A DNA stretch of 64,000 nt. Origin: Cohnella herbarum (GTDB taxonomy: Bacteria > Bacillota > Bacilli > Paenibacillales > Paenibacillaceae). This document shows positions 44,070-53,503 of the stretch, in pieces. Below the pieces are notes generated by a model. That model worked only from the letters and a program-made list of their open reading frames with translations. It was not told where the DNA came from and ran no database searches. The translations under genes and the position numbers were made by a program. The stretch's first letter is position 1. Each line of letters starts with the position of its first letter. The stretch spans positions 6,940,001 to 7,004,000 of the forward strand of contig NZ_CP051680.1 in NCBI RefSeq assembly GCF_012849095.1, given 5' to 3'.

Positions 44070-45427
44070 TCCGCGTGCTCGTCGTAGACGATGACAAGTT
44101 GGTCCGCAAAGGACTCGTATCCTCCATGCCCTGGAACGCATTCGGCATGGAGGTCGTAGGGGAAGCGAATAACGGAGACAATGCGCTGAAGTTCATGGAA
44201 TCGAACAAAGTGGATCTCTTGATGACGGATTTGGCGATGCCGGTCATGTCCGGCATCGAGCTCATGAGAATCGTAAGGGGCAAATATCCCGACGTTCAAA
44301 TCGTCGTATTGACGTTGCATCAGGATTTCGAGTACGTACAGGAAGCTTTAAGATTGGGAGCGATCGATTATATCGCCAAGATTCAGCTCGAAAGAGAACA
44401 GTTCGAGGAAGTATTGGGCAGAATCATCGCGCTGATGGAGCAAAAGGATGGCTTAAAAGGCGCGGGAGTCGCTCATGATAATTGGGAGACAACCGACGGA
44501 TTGTTCGTATGTTATTCGCTTCATCCGAACAATGAAGCCTCCCGCGCGGAGCAAGGGTTACCCGACCAAGCCATGGAAGCGGAAACGGGGATTTGGTATT
44601 GGGCGGATAGCGGGCCGGCTGACTTCCCGTTAAACCCGAATTACGCGTTGGTTCGATTTCGCGGGCTCAAGGAAATGGATCGCAAGAGCGTTATGCAGAT
44701 GATTAAAGCCTATCGGAAAATCGATCTGTTCTACGATTATCATCCTTCACAGCCTTGCCTAGAGAGGAATGCGGAAGATATCTCGCAGCAGGACAATACG
44801 GAAAGCAGCTTAGCGATTGATCGGATCAAAGAACAATGGGGATCGGCGGATTGGATTTATGAGATTTCCGTCTTCGATCGGCTGCTCCGGGAGTTGCAAG
44901 CTTTACGATTGCCGCCGATTCGGATGGCCCGGATTTTCTATTCCTTATCCGACGAGTGGAACAGGCTGTATGAGCCGATTTTACCCGAACCAATCTTAAT
45001 CGAGGATTTCTTCCCAAGCTGGTATCGGTTCGAAGAATGGTTGACGAAAGTAAGGGACGGGATCAGGCAAGCGAATACGAAGCCGTTGTTCTCCGAGGAG
45101 ATTCAATATAGCATCGTGAAAGCGATGAATTTGGCCAAGCAACGAATAAGCGAACCGATCTCCGCCGCGGATATCGCCCTTATGGTCAATATGAGCGGCA
45201 GCTATTTCAGCCAATGCTTCAAGCAGTACGTGGGCCAAACCTACACGGATTATGTCAGGGACATCCGAATGGAGAGAGCGAAGGAGTATCTGAAGAGTAC
45301 GACGAAGACCATTCAATGGATCGCGGAGCAGATCGGTTATAACGACGAGAAGTACTTCAGCCGATTATTTCGCGAGCATGTGGGACTTCTGCCTAGCGAA
45401 TACAGGAATACCGCGGGACAAAAATAA
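44066..45427 (+). CDS. YesN-type response regulator with AraC DNA-binding domain
   Basis: This is a 453-residue regulator translationally coupled to the kinase by ATGA. The receiver domain has Asp8-Asp10 and phospho-acceptor Asp55 in LMTDLAMP. The conserved lysine appears as AKIQLE rather than the usual KP. A middle region of roughly 200 residues follows. The AraC HTH pair occupies about 345-448, with ALMVNMSGSYFSQCFKQYVG and IGYNDEKYFSRLFREHVG. A 16-pair terminator follows. It should control the importer and amylase operon beginning at 45592. Confidence 0.92.
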   Translation: MIRVLVVDDDKLVRKGLVSSMPWNAFGMEVVGEANNGDNALKFMESNKVDLLMTDLAMPVMSGIELMRIVRGKYPDVQIVVLTLHQDFEYVQEALRLGAIDYIAKIQLEREQFEEVLGRIIALMEQKDGLKGAGVAHDNWETTDGLFVCYSLHPNNEASRAEQGLPDQAMEAETGIWYWADSGPADFPLNPNYALVRFRGLKEMDRKSVMQMIKAYRKIDLFYDYHPSQPCLERNAEDISQQDNTESSLAIDRIKEQWGSADWIYEISVFDRLLRELQALRLPPIRMARIFYSLSDEWNRLYEPILPEPILIEDFFPSWYRFEEWLTKVRDGIRQANTKPLFSEEIQYSIVKAMNLAKQRISEPISAADIALMVNMSGSYFSQCFKQYVGQTYTDYVRDIRMERAKEYLKSTTKTIQWIAEQIGYNDEKYFSRLFREHVGLLPSEYRNTAGQK

Positions 45428-45434
45428 GAGGTAG

Positions 45435-45476
45435 ATAGGCATACGAAAATAGGATAGACGATTTTCGTATGCCTAT
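45435..45476 (+). terminator. Terminator after kinase/response regulator pair
   Basis: ATAGGCATACGAAAAT (45435-45450) pairs perfectly with ATTTTCGTATGCCTAT (45461-45476), followed by TTTATTTTA. It separates the regulatory genes from the importer operon, so that operon needs its own promoter. Confidence 0.85.
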
Positions 45477-45591
45477 TTTATTTTACGATGAATCGTCTAC
45501 CTTCATTCAAGAGGGCTCTCTAACTCGCAAAGATCATGCCGCTGTTATATTGAAAGGGTAACGAAGATACGCACTTATGAGGGGGAGCACA

Positions 45592-47322
45592 ATGAAAAGG
45601 TCGGCTTTGTTGATTCTGGCAGCGATACTCGTTGCGGTTAGCTTGACCGCATGCGCGGGGAAGAACGGAAATAGCGGAAATAACGCGCAAAGCAGCAGTA
45701 GCAGCCCAAGCAACGAAAGTTCTGCTCAAAGCAGCTCGGAAAATAGCGCAACACCGGAGGAAGTCATCGATCCCTTCGCGAAATTCGCGGAACCTACCGA
45801 AATTTCCATAGGACGGTCGATAGATCCGAACTATAAGTTCGAGGGCAGCGACACGTCGGAGGACAACATATATACCCGTTGGTTGAAGGACAAATTCAAC
45901 ATCGTCGTGAAGCATTCGTGGGAAGCGGCCGCCGGTACGGACTATCAGCAGAAGGTCAGCTTGGCCATTTCCAGCAACGATTTGCCGGATGCGATGGTCG
46001 TCAATGAAACGCAGCTCAGACAAATGGTCAAAGCGGGGCAATTGGCGGATCTGAACGAAGTGTACGAGAAGTATGCAAGTCCGGAATTGAAGGCGGTTTA
46101 CGATACGAATCCGGGGTTGCTGGACAGCGTGACTTTCGACGGCAAATTGTACGCCCTTCCGGAAACGACGCTGCCGTCCGCGGCGTTGACTTGGATCCGC
46201 AAAGATTGGCTGGACCAGTTAGGCCTGCAACCGCCGAAGTCGTTGCAGGATCTGGAAACCATCGCGAAAGCTTTTATCGATAACAAAATGGGCGGAGAAA
46301 AAACGATCGGAATCGTAGGCACTCAACAGGGAGGTACTTTGTATTCCACCTTCTTGAACTCCACGGACCATTGGTATAACTTCTCTCCGTTGTTCTTCTC
46401 GAATAACGCTTACCCCGGCATCTGGGTGAAGGATCAAGACGGTAATGCCGCTTATGGATCAATCCTGCCTGAAACGAAGACGGCTCTTGCCATGATGAGA
46501 GACTGGTACGCCAAAGGCATTCTGGACAAAGAGCTCGGAGTTCGGAAAAGCACGGGCGAAGTCGTTGCGAGCGGACAATCGGGTATTTTCTTCGGACCAT
46601 GGTGGTCTGCCTACAACAACATCCCGGATAATATCAAGAACGATCCGAAGGCCAACTGGAGACCTTATGCCGCGCCGCTTGACGCAGCGGGGAAATTCAA
46701 TTCCAACCAGGCGACCGGAAGCTCCTTCGTCGTCGTAAGCAAGAAGGCTAAACATCCCGAAGCGGTGATCAAGATGACGACGCTTCACAAATGGGGCAAG
46801 GACGAGGATTACAAAAAATTGACCGAAGGCAAGCAAATCGGTTCCAACGAGACTCCTTTGTTCCTCATTCTGGGCGCGGGCGACCAACTGGAGTACGCCG
46901 TAAATTCCCTGCGCAAATATTTAGCCGGAGAGATCAAGCTGGACGATGTCGACATTATCAATTACGGATGGGCCCATGAAATGGCGTCCCACGCCTTGAA
47001 AGTCAAAAAAGAACCGATGGACGACTACGATATCCAATATTTCGATCAAACGACGGACGCCGGGTTCTTCACTCATATCTATGCGCATCTGAACGGCGGC
47101 TCGACGTTCGTCGATGCGGATATCAATTGGGTACGAAGCATTGCCACCGCACAGACGAAAACGATGGAAACGAGATGGACCAACCTGAAAAAGCTGGAAG
47201 ACGAAACCTTCTTCAAGATCATTATGGGTACCGCGGAATTGGATTCTTTCGATACGTTCGTGAAGGAATGGAAGGACCAAGGCGGAGACAAAATCACGGA
47301 AGAAGTTAATGCTTTGAAATAA
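45592..47322 (+). CDS. ABC importer solute-binding lipoprotein, large LipO/LplA-like type
   Basis: This is a 576-residue binding protein, larger than the CUT1 binders at the left of the window and typical of the LplA-like group in Paenibacillaceae. The signal peptide ends in lipobox LTAC (Cys21), with a Ser/Asn/Gln-rich linker to about residue 60. Motifs include DLPDAMVVNETQLRQMVKAG, LPSAALTWIRKDWLDQLGLQ and a C-terminal FDTFVKEWKDQGGDKITEEV. ATG 45592 is chosen over ATG 45577 because GGGGGAG lies between them. An intercistronic hairpin follows. Its operon ends with a membrane-anchored GH13 enzyme, so alpha-glucans are a possible source of the ligand. Confidence 0.9.
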   Translation: MKRSALLILAAILVAVSLTACAGKNGNSGNNAQSSSSSPSNESSAQSSSENSATPEEVIDPFAKFAEPTEISIGRSIDPNYKFEGSDTSEDNIYTRWLKDKFNIVVKHSWEAAAGTDYQQKVSLAISSNDLPDAMVVNETQLRQMVKAGQLADLNEVYEKYASPELKAVYDTNPGLLDSVTFDGKLYALPETTLPSAALTWIRKDWLDQLGLQPPKSLQDLETIAKAFIDNKMGGEKTIGIVGTQQGGTLYSTFLNSTDHWYNFSPLFFSNNAYPGIWVKDQDGNAAYGSILPETKTALAMMRDWYAKGILDKELGVRKSTGEVVASGQSGIFFGPWWSAYNNIPDNIKNDPKANWRPYAAPLDAAGKFNSNQATGSSFVVVSKKAKHPEAVIKMTTLHKWGKDEDYKKLTEGKQIGSNETPLFLILGAGDQLEYAVNSLRKYLAGEIKLDDVDIINYGWAHEMASHALKVKKEPMDDYDIQYFDQTTDAGFFTHIYAHLNGGSTFVDADINWVRSIATAQTKTMETRWTNLKKLEDETFFKIIMGTAELDSFDTFVKEWKDQGGDKITEEVNALK

Positions 47323-47329
47323 GCTAACG

Positions 47330-47362
47330 GATCAAGGCGGGTACTTGCTACTCGTCTTGATC
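47330..47362 (+). terminator. Intercistronic hairpin after solute-binding-protein gene
   Basis: GATCAAGGCGGGTA (47330-47343) pairs with TACTCGTCTTGATC (47349-47362) in a 14-pair stem with two G-U pairs, followed by TTCTAAAT. Confidence 0.65.
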
Positions 47363-47386
47363 TTCTAAATAAGGGGAAATGGAAGA

Positions 47387-48277
47387 ATGCTCAACAAAAG
47401 CTTTGCCAAACATTATTGCTTGATGCTTCTGCCCGGGCTGATCTGGTTGTTCTTCTTCAACCTATTCCCCATGTACGGAATACTGACGGCGTTTAAGGAT
47501 TTTAATCCCGGAATAGGAATCTTGAAGTCTCCTTGGATCGGATGGGAAAACTTTCAGTACATGTTCGAGTTGAACGACAGCAAAATCATTTTCCGAAATA
47601 CGGTCGCGATCGCGTTCGCGAAGATGGTAGGCAATCTGATCGTCCCTCTCGTGTTCGCTCTCATGCTGAACGAAGTCAAAAACAGAATGTTTTCCAGAAC
47701 GGTCCAGACAGCCGTATACCTTCCCCATTTCTTGTCATGGGTCATCGTAGCGGGGATGATGTTGGACATCTTTTCTTATTCCGGTCCCGTGAATCAAGTG
47801 TTGTCGGGGATGGGCTTCGAACGGATTTTGTTTTTCGCGGATGCGCAAATGTTCCCGTTCCTAGTGGTCGGTAGCGATATATGGAAGGAATTCGGCTTTA
47901 ACGCGATCATCTTCTTCGCGGCTCTAACGTCCATTAATCCCGAAATGTACGAGGCAGCGGCCATTGACGGAGCTTCCCAATGGAAACGGCTGACGAGAAT
48001 TACTATTCCGAGCATTATGCCGGTGACCGTGCTTCTTGCGACTTTAAGCTTGGGCAATATTCTGAACGCGGGCTTCGATCAAATCTTCAACTTATATAGT
48101 CCGATGGTGTATTCGACCGGCGACATCATCGATACTTGGGTGTACAGGGCTGGGCTCATCGATATGCAGTATGGGCTGGCTACGGCGGTGGGACTGTTAA
48201 AATCGGTTGTCGGACTGTGCTTGATTACGGTTTCGTACAGCTTGGCTTACCGGTTTGCGAATTACAGAATCTTTTAG
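47387..48277 (+). CDS. ABC importer permease (LplB type)
   Basis: This is a 296-residue permease of the LplB-like branch, with the typical opening HYCLMLLPGLIWLFFFNLFP and GILTAFKDFNPG. It has about six membrane segments and the EAA loop EAAAIDGASQWKRLT. It follows the binding-protein gene after the hairpin, with GGAAGA before the ATG. LplB permeases pair with LplC and are served by a distant ATPase. Confidence 0.9.
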   Translation: MLNKSFAKHYCLMLLPGLIWLFFFNLFPMYGILTAFKDFNPGIGILKSPWIGWENFQYMFELNDSKIIFRNTVAIAFAKMVGNLIVPLVFALMLNEVKNRMFSRTVQTAVYLPHFLSWVIVAGMMLDIFSYSGPVNQVLSGMGFERILFFADAQMFPFLVVGSDIWKEFGFNAIIFFAALTSINPEMYEAAAIDGASQWKRLTRITIPSIMPVTVLLATLSLGNILNAGFDQIFNLYSPMVYSTGDIIDTWVYRAGLIDMQYGLATAVGLLKSVVGLCLITVSYSLAYRFANYRIF

Positions 48278-48293
48278 ATAAGGATGAAGATTT

Positions 48294-49178
48294 ATGATTT
48301 CCGAACGTTCCGCCTTTACTAGACTGTTTAACGGTATAAATCTCATTCTGCTCGTGGCGATCATGCTCTTATGCCTGTTGCCGGTGTGGTATACGTTGTC
48401 TATTTCCTTAAGCGATAAGGCTGCGGCGTCGGCAGGACAAGTGTTCTTGTGGCCCAAAGGTTTAACGTTTGGCTCCTATAATAAGATCATCCACGATGAC
48501 CAGTTTTTCACGTCGTTCTTTATTTCCGTACAACGAGTCGTGTATGGAGCCGGAATATCCTTTATCGTGGTTCTGTTAATGGCCTATCCGCTCTCGAAAA
48601 CGTCTAAAGAATTCAAGCCTAGAAACGTGATTATGTGGACGCTTGTTTTCGCTATGTTATTCAATGGCGGACTCGTCCCCTGGTATTTAACCATGAAGTC
48701 TCTCGGCTTGATCAACAGTATTTGGGGATTAGTGCTCGGCGGCGGACTGCCCGTATTCAACGTTATCCTCGTGATGAACTATTTTCGCAATATGCCAAAA
48801 GAGCTGGAAGAATCCGCGCTCATGGACGGCGCCGGTCCTTGGCGGATTTTATTTTCCATCTGTTTGCCTTTGGCCATGCCGGTAATGGCTACCATTCTGG
48901 TGTTTACGATCGTTTACCATTGGAACGAGTTTTTCCAGGCGCTTGTGTTAATGAATAAATCCGAAAAATATCCGTTGCAATCCTACATCCGCCAGGTCGC
49001 CGTTATTATCGATCCGACCAAAATGGACGAAGAAACGGTCAAAAACATGTCCGGCTTATCGAATCAAACTTTAAATGCGGCCAAGATTTTCATTTCCATG
49101 CTTCCTCTATTGATCGTTTATCCGTTTCTTCAGAAGTATTTCGTCAAAGGGATTACATTGGGTTCCGTAAAAGGATAG
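48294..49178 (+). CDS. ABC importer permease (LplC type)
   Basis: This is a 294-residue permease with YTLSISLSDKAAASAG and LWPKGLTFGSYNKI, both characteristic of LplC-like subunits. It has six membrane segments, the EAA loop ESALMDGAGPWRILF and the ending KYFVKGITLGSVKG. AAGGATGA lies before the ATG. The amylase gene begins 26 bases after its stop, so it is probably co-transcribed. Confidence 0.9.
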   Translation: MISERSAFTRLFNGINLILLVAIMLLCLLPVWYTLSISLSDKAAASAGQVFLWPKGLTFGSYNKIIHDDQFFTSFFISVQRVVYGAGISFIVVLLMAYPLSKTSKEFKPRNVIMWTLVFAMLFNGGLVPWYLTMKSLGLINSIWGLVLGGGLPVFNVILVMNYFRNMPKELEESALMDGAGPWRILFSICLPLAMPVMATILVFTIVYHWNEFFQALVLMNKSEKYPLQSYIRQVAVIIDPTKMDEETVKNMSGLSNQTLNAAKIFISMLPLLIVYPFLQKYFVKGITLGSVKG

Positions 49179-49204
49179 TCATGAATAAGGACGGTGAATC
49201 GGCG

Positions 49205-50662
49205 ATGAAGCGGCTCAATCGATTGTTCGCGCTCCCCTTGGTAGGGGGCATGTTATGTCTGAGCGCTTGCAGTGCGGAACGGGAAACGGCCACTATGGAT
49301 AAACCTGCGACCGCGGAGAAACAACAACTTCTGCGGCCTCCGGCTCCGGAATGGTCGGATAAAGCGGTTATGTACGAGGTGAACGTCCGTCAATATACGA
49401 AGGAAGGCACGTTCAAAGCTTTCGAAGCTCATCTGCCGCGTCTGCGGGAGATGGGAGTAGACATCCTGTGGTTTATGCCTATTCACTCCATATCGGCCAA
49501 GAACCGGAACGGGACGCTCGGCTCCTATTACGCAGTCGACGATTATAAGGCGGTGAATCCGGAGTTCGGTACGGCGGACGACTTCAAAGCTTTGGTGGGC
49601 AAAGCTCACGAAATGGGCTTCAAAGTCGTCTTGGATTGGGTAGCCAACCACACGGGTTGGGATAACGCTTGGACTGCGAACCCGGACTGGTATACGACGG
49701 ACGAAGCGGGGAATATCGTGCAGCCGCCCGGAACCAACTGGACGGACGTCGCGGATCTGAACTACGAGAATCCGGAAATGAAGGCCGCCATGCTGGATGC
49801 CATGAAGTATTGGGTGATGGAATTCGATGTCGACGGATACCGGGCCGATTATGCCGGAGGAGTGCCGACGTCCTTCTGGGAAACGGCGCGCGAGGAACTA
49901 GAGAAGATCAAGCCGGTCTATATGTTGGCGGAAGACGATCAGCAGATCCGTCTGCTGAGCCGCGCGTTCAATTCCAATTACGGCTGGGCATTGTACAATC
50001 TGATGAATCAGACCGCCAAAGGCTTAAGCGGCGCCGAGCAAATAAAGAAATATGCGGAGCGATTGGAGAAACAATACCCTGCCGGCACTTATCCGCTGAA
50101 CTTTACTTCCAATCACGATGAGAACTCATGGATCGGCACGGAATATGAGAGGCTAGGGGACGCGGTAAAGACGATGGCCGCTCTCGGCTTCGTTCTGCCG
50201 GGCATGCCGTTGATTTACTCGGGACAGGAAGCCGGACTGAGCAAGCGTCTATCATTTTTCGACAAGGATGAGATTCCGTGGAGCGACCTGTCGATGCAGA
50301 AGTTCTATCAAGAGCTCATTCGCTTGAAGCACGATAACCCCGCGCTTTGGAACGGGAAATCGGGCGGGGTGTATCAAGGGTTGGAGACGGTCTCGGGCGT
50401 AGAAGCGGGAGCGACCGAGACAGCGGACGTGACCGAGACAGTGGCAAAAGCCGCTAAACCTATACTCGCTTTCGAAAGAACGAAGGGCGGCAACACCGTC
50501 GTTGTTATCATGAATTTATCCTCCGAAGCCGTGAAAGCCGCGACCGTATCCGGCATATCCGCGGGAATCTACCGATCATTCCCTTCGCAAACGGCCGTGG
50601 ATATTCAAGCGACGCTTCAGATCGAGTTAGAACCTTGGGAATACTTAATATACGCGAAGTAG
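49205..50662 (+). CDS. Alpha-amylase family (GH13) lipoprotein
   Basis: This is a 485-residue enzyme anchored to the membrane: the signal peptide ends in lipobox LSAC with Cys22. GH13 regions are visible in order: DWVANHT (144-150), GYRAD with nucleophile Asp215, LAEDD with acid/base Glu243, and NHDEN with Asp305. A C-terminal beta domain follows. It has the core of alpha-glucan hydrolases or transferases. ATG 49205 is chosen over 49181 because AAGGACGGTGA lies about nine bases upstream and because the lipoprotein signal then starts correctly. Sitting at the end of an importer operon, it would release alpha-glucan fragments at the cell surface next to the binding protein. The exact specificity is unknown. 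Confidence 0.9.
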   Translation: MKRLNRLFALPLVGGMLCLSACSAERETATMDKPATAEKQQLLRPPAPEWSDKAVMYEVNVRQYTKEGTFKAFEAHLPRLREMGVDILWFMPIHSISAKNRNGTLGSYYAVDDYKAVNPEFGTADDFKALVGKAHEMGFKVVLDWVANHTGWDNAWTANPDWYTTDEAGNIVQPPGTNWTDVADLNYENPEMKAAMLDAMKYWVMEFDVDGYRADYAGGVPTSFWETAREELEKIKPVYMLAEDDQQIRLLSRAFNSNYGWALYNLMNQTAKGLSGAEQIKKYAERLEKQYPAGTYPLNFTSNHDENSWIGTEYERLGDAVKTMAALGFVLPGMPLIYSGQEAGLSKRLSFFDKDEIPWSDLSMQKFYQELIRLKHDNPALWNGKSGGVYQGLETVSGVEAGATETADVTETVAKAAKPILAFERTKGGNTVVVIMNLSSEAVKAATVSGISAGIYRSFPSQTAVDIQATLQIELEPWEYLIYAK

Positions 50663-50803
50663 AGAGACCCCCCGTGGACGGTAGGGTGATTAAACTTTTT
50701 TGCTTGATTGTAGGAAATCTGGCTCCTGAGCAAAGTACACATAGCGAAAATCAAAATAACCGCTAAATGATAAAATCTCGTCTTGCGCCCTCCGTTGGGC
50801 AGA

Positions 50804-50821
50804 GTCACCCGGCAGGGTGAC
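50804..50821 (+). terminator. Terminator after the GH13 operon
   Basis: GTCACCC (50804-50810) pairs with GGGTGAC (50815-50821) around GGCA, followed by eight Ts. Bases 50663-50803 hold nothing identifiable. It lies between convergent genes. Confidence 0.8.
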
Positions 50822-50859
50822 TTTTTTTCGTCATTCAGAATTTATATGTTTTCGCATAT

Positions 50860-51855
50860 TCATTTCTGAATGACCTCCGACATAAACGTTCCTTCGCCAT
50901 CCGAGGACGGCGATAGCCGTTTATGCTTGTGCGACGGTTTCACGACGACTTTAGTTTTCCCCAACCGATTCGCGCCTATAACCCCCGCAATAATGAGCGC
51001 CGATCCGACGAGATGATAGACCGTGACTTCTTCTCCAAGGAATACCGCACCCGCCGCGATCGAGACGATGGTCGACAGATTGGAGAATACGCTCATTTTC
51101 GAAGCTTCCATCTTGGATAAGATGTAGTTGGACGTCAGCGCCGTAACCAGAGAAGAGATCGCGCCCAGATAAAGGATCGACAGAATAAAGCTGCCGTTGG
51201 CAAGAGGCGACAAAAGCCGGTCAAGAGTTCCGGCGCTCGCATGTTTAGTCAACGAAACGATCAGAAATACGACGAATCCGATACCCAACATCAAGTAAGT
51301 GATTTCCGCCGGGCTAAACTCCTTCGTAAGCGAACGGGCCATCACGCTGTATCCGGCAAAAGCCGCGCACGTTAAGATCAATAGGATGATTCCCGTTAGG
51401 TTCGACCAATCGATACCGCTCCCCTTCATGACGAAGATGAAAATTACGCCGAACACCGACAGGAAGATGGACATTTTCTGCAAGAGGGTCGTCGTTTCCT
51501 TCAAAAAAAGAGAGGCGAATATCATCGTCACGACGGGCGTGAACGCGTACAAAATACCCCCTTCGGCAGAGGTGGCATGCTGCAGTCCGAAAGCTTGCAG
51601 CGTAAAAAAGCCGAGCGGATACATCGTTGCCAACAGCAGCACTTTATAAAGCGGCTTGCCGCGGTACTTAAGCTTGACCCAGCCGAATGCCACTGGGATC
51701 GACATGATCCCGAAGGAAACGGCAAATCGATAAGTTAGCGTATCAAGCGGGTGGGCGTATTCGAGTGCTATTTTAGTTAACAAGAACGAAAATCCAATAA
51801 TGGCTGCATTTAACAAGGAGAACAGATAGGCTAATTTCAGGCCTTTATTTTTCAT
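50860..51855 (-). CDS. EamA-family (DMT superfamily) transporter
   Basis: This is a 331-residue protein with about ten hydrophobic segments in two EamA repeats (roughly 8-140 and 160-300). Features are GFSFLLTKIALEYAHPL at the first helix, YAFTPVVTMIFASLFLKE at the end of repeat 1 and GAVFLGEEVTVYHLVGSALI near the end of repeat 2, as in drug/metabolite exporters. A basic tail (KPSHKHKRL) follows. It is divergent from a MocR regulator, a frequent pairing in which the regulator controls the transporter. The substrate is unknown; amino-acid or vitamin-related compounds are plausible for MocR partners. Confidence 0.88.
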   Translation of the reverse strand: MKNKGLKLAYLFSLLNAAIIGFSFLLTKIALEYAHPLDTLTYRFAVSFGIMSIPVAFGWVKLKYRGKPLYKVLLLATMYPLGFFTLQAFGLQHATSAEGGILYAFTPVVTMIFASLFLKETTTLLQKMSIFLSVFGVIFIFVMKGSGIDWSNLTGIILLILTCAAFAGYSVMARSLTKEFSPAEITYLMLGIGFVVFLIVSLTKHASAGTLDRLLSPLANGSFILSILYLGAISSLVTALTSNYILSKMEASKMSVFSNLSTIVSIAAGAVFLGEEVTVYHLVGSALIIAGVIGANRLGKTKVVVKPSHKHKRLSPSSDGEGTFMSEVIQK

Positions 51856-51960
51856 GGTGTCATCGACCTCTCTTGGACAGTCGGGAGCGTGTTCGCGAAC
51901 GTCTCATCCGTTATCTTAAAACTAAAGCAATTTGCGGGTCGAAACCATAGCGATTTGATT

Positions 51961-51980
51961 CAACTGTACCGATACAGTTG
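51961..51980. promoter_or_regulatory. Operator-like inverted repeat between eamA-like and mocR-like genes
   Basis: CAACTGTA (51961-51968) and TACAGTTG (51973-51980) form a perfect inverted repeat around CCGA. It overlaps the -35 position of the MocR promoter and lies about 105 bases from the divergent transporter start, so it fits a MocR binding site controlling both. Confidence 0.55.
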
Positions 51981-52001
51981 GCGGACTTGATAAGGTATAA
52001 T
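51973..52001 (+). promoter_or_regulatory. Predicted promoter of the MocR regulator
   Basis: A perfect TATAAT -10 (51996-52001) has a poor -35 (TACAGT, 51973-51978) at 17 bases, inside the inverted repeat. The start of transcription would be about 20 bases before the ATG at 52030. Confidence 0.5.
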
Positions 52002-52029
52002 GTGTGTAGTTCGAACAGGGGGAGACGCG

Positions 52030-53376
52030 ATGAAGAAGGCCGACTCGATCTTATCGGATATGGAGCTTAAACTCAGGAACGGACTATACGTTCCCGGTCA
52101 GAAGCTGCCTTCCGTTCGCAGCGCCGCGGAGTTGTACGGTTGCAGCATCAGCACGATCATTCGCGCTTACGCGGAATTGGAAAAGAGGCATGCGATTTAT
52201 TCCATCCCGCAAAGCGGTTATTATGTAGTCGGCAAACCGGAAGATTCGCGCCACGAGGAGGACGAGGGGGTCGATTTCACTTCGGCGTCGCCGGACGTGA
52301 ACTTGTTTCCTTATTTGGATTTCCAGCATTGCTTGAACAAAGCGATCGACACTTACAAATACCAGTTGTTTACCTATGGCGATCCGCAAGGTTTGCGAAC
52401 GTTACGCCAAACGCTTGTTTCCCACTTGGCCGGCGATCAAGTATTCGCTAAAGCGGAGCAGATCATCGTCACTTCGGGAGCGCAGCAAGCGTTGGAGATC
52501 GTGTCGCGAATGCCCTTCCCGAACGGAAAATCGGTCATCCTGGTCGAACAGCCGAGCTACGATATTTATTTGCGTTATCTGGAGGCGGAGGGCATACCGG
52601 TTCGCGGAATCGCCCGTACGGCCAAGGGGATCGATTTGCGGGAATTGGAGGAGCGGTTCCGTAGCGGCGGGATTAAATTTTTCTACACGATGTCGAGATA
52701 CCACAATCCATTGGGCACATCCTTAAGCAAGGAGGAGCGGACAACGATTGCCCGATTGGCCGGGAAATACGACGTGTACGTCGTGGAAGATGATTACATG
52801 GCGGATTTGGGCGAAGAGAGGGGATTCGAACCGATATACGCTTACGATCGAAGCTCGCATGTCGTTTATTTGAAAAGCTTCTCGAAGATCATTTTCCCGG
52901 GGTTGAGATTGGGGGCGGCCGTTCTGCCCGGAGGATTGATGCAGACTTTCCAAGGTTTCAAGAGAAGCAACGACGCCTCCCTTCTGTCCCAGGCGGCGCT
53001 CGACGTCTATATTAAGAACGGGATGTACGAGCGGCATAAATACAAAATATACAGTCAATACGCCGAGCGGATTCGCGCGTTAACCGATGCGGTTCAGCGT
53101 TACAACGGGGAAGGTTTGATCGAAACTTCGGGTGTCGAATCCGGTGTTTACATGCAGTTTAAGCTACCGCAAACGGTTAATCTGGAGCGATTGATCAAAC
53201 GGCTTGCGAAGAGAAACGTCAACGTCGTATCGGGAAAAGGATTCTACTTGTCCGATTACTTGGATAGGGAGAAGTTTATTCGGATCAGCATTTCGCGGGC
53301 ACGGCCCGAGCTAATCGATGACGGAGTTAAGGCGATCATCGAAGAAGTGAAGCGTGGGATGAAGGTTCAAGCTTAA
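52030..53376 (+). CDS. MocR-type regulator: GntR helix-turn-helix fused to aminotransferase fold
   Basis: This is a 448-residue regulator. Residues 1-70 are a GntR winged helix (GQKLPSVRSAAELYGCSIST). Residues about 85-445 are a class I aminotransferase-like domain with HNPLGTSLS near 225, VEDDYMADL, and SFSKIIFPGLRLG with the cofactor lysine Lys286. MocR proteins bind PLP and sense PLP or an amino compound while controlling adjacent genes. The frame is open from 52000, but ATG 52030 follows GGGGGAG at six bases. The divergent EamA transporter and the shared inverted repeat at 51961-51980 support local regulation. Confidence 0.9.
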   Translation: MKKADSILSDMELKLRNGLYVPGQKLPSVRSAAELYGCSISTIIRAYAELEKRHAIYSIPQSGYYVVGKPEDSRHEEDEGVDFTSASPDVNLFPYLDFQHCLNKAIDTYKYQLFTYGDPQGLRTLRQTLVSHLAGDQVFAKAEQIIVTSGAQQALEIVSRMPFPNGKSVILVEQPSYDIYLRYLEAEGIPVRGIARTAKGIDLRELEERFRSGGIKFFYTMSRYHNPLGTSLSKEERTTIARLAGKYDVYVVEDDYMADLGEERGFEPIYAYDRSSHVVYLKSFSKIIFPGLRLGAAVLPGGLMQTFQGFKRSNDASLLSQAALDVYIKNGMYERHKYKIYSQYAERIRALTDAVQRYNGEGLIETSGVESGVYMQFKLPQTVNLERLIKRLAKRNVNVVSGKGFYLSDYLDREKFIRISISRARPELIDDGVKAIIEEVKRGMKVQA

Positions 53377-53503
53377 ACGGCTCTCGAAGTAGAGAATCGG
53401 TCGCTTCCGTAATCCGATGGCCCCATGGTAACATGAAAAGAGAAAATCTGAGAGGAATTGGTTGAGTAGATTCTCTCGTTACGAATGAAGGAGTCTTGGC
53501 CGA

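Noticed and set aside
50860..53376. The MocR and EamA gene pair as part of the sugar loci
   Set aside because: Both have their own promoter region and operator, and such pairs are common and stand alone. There is no link to the importer genes.
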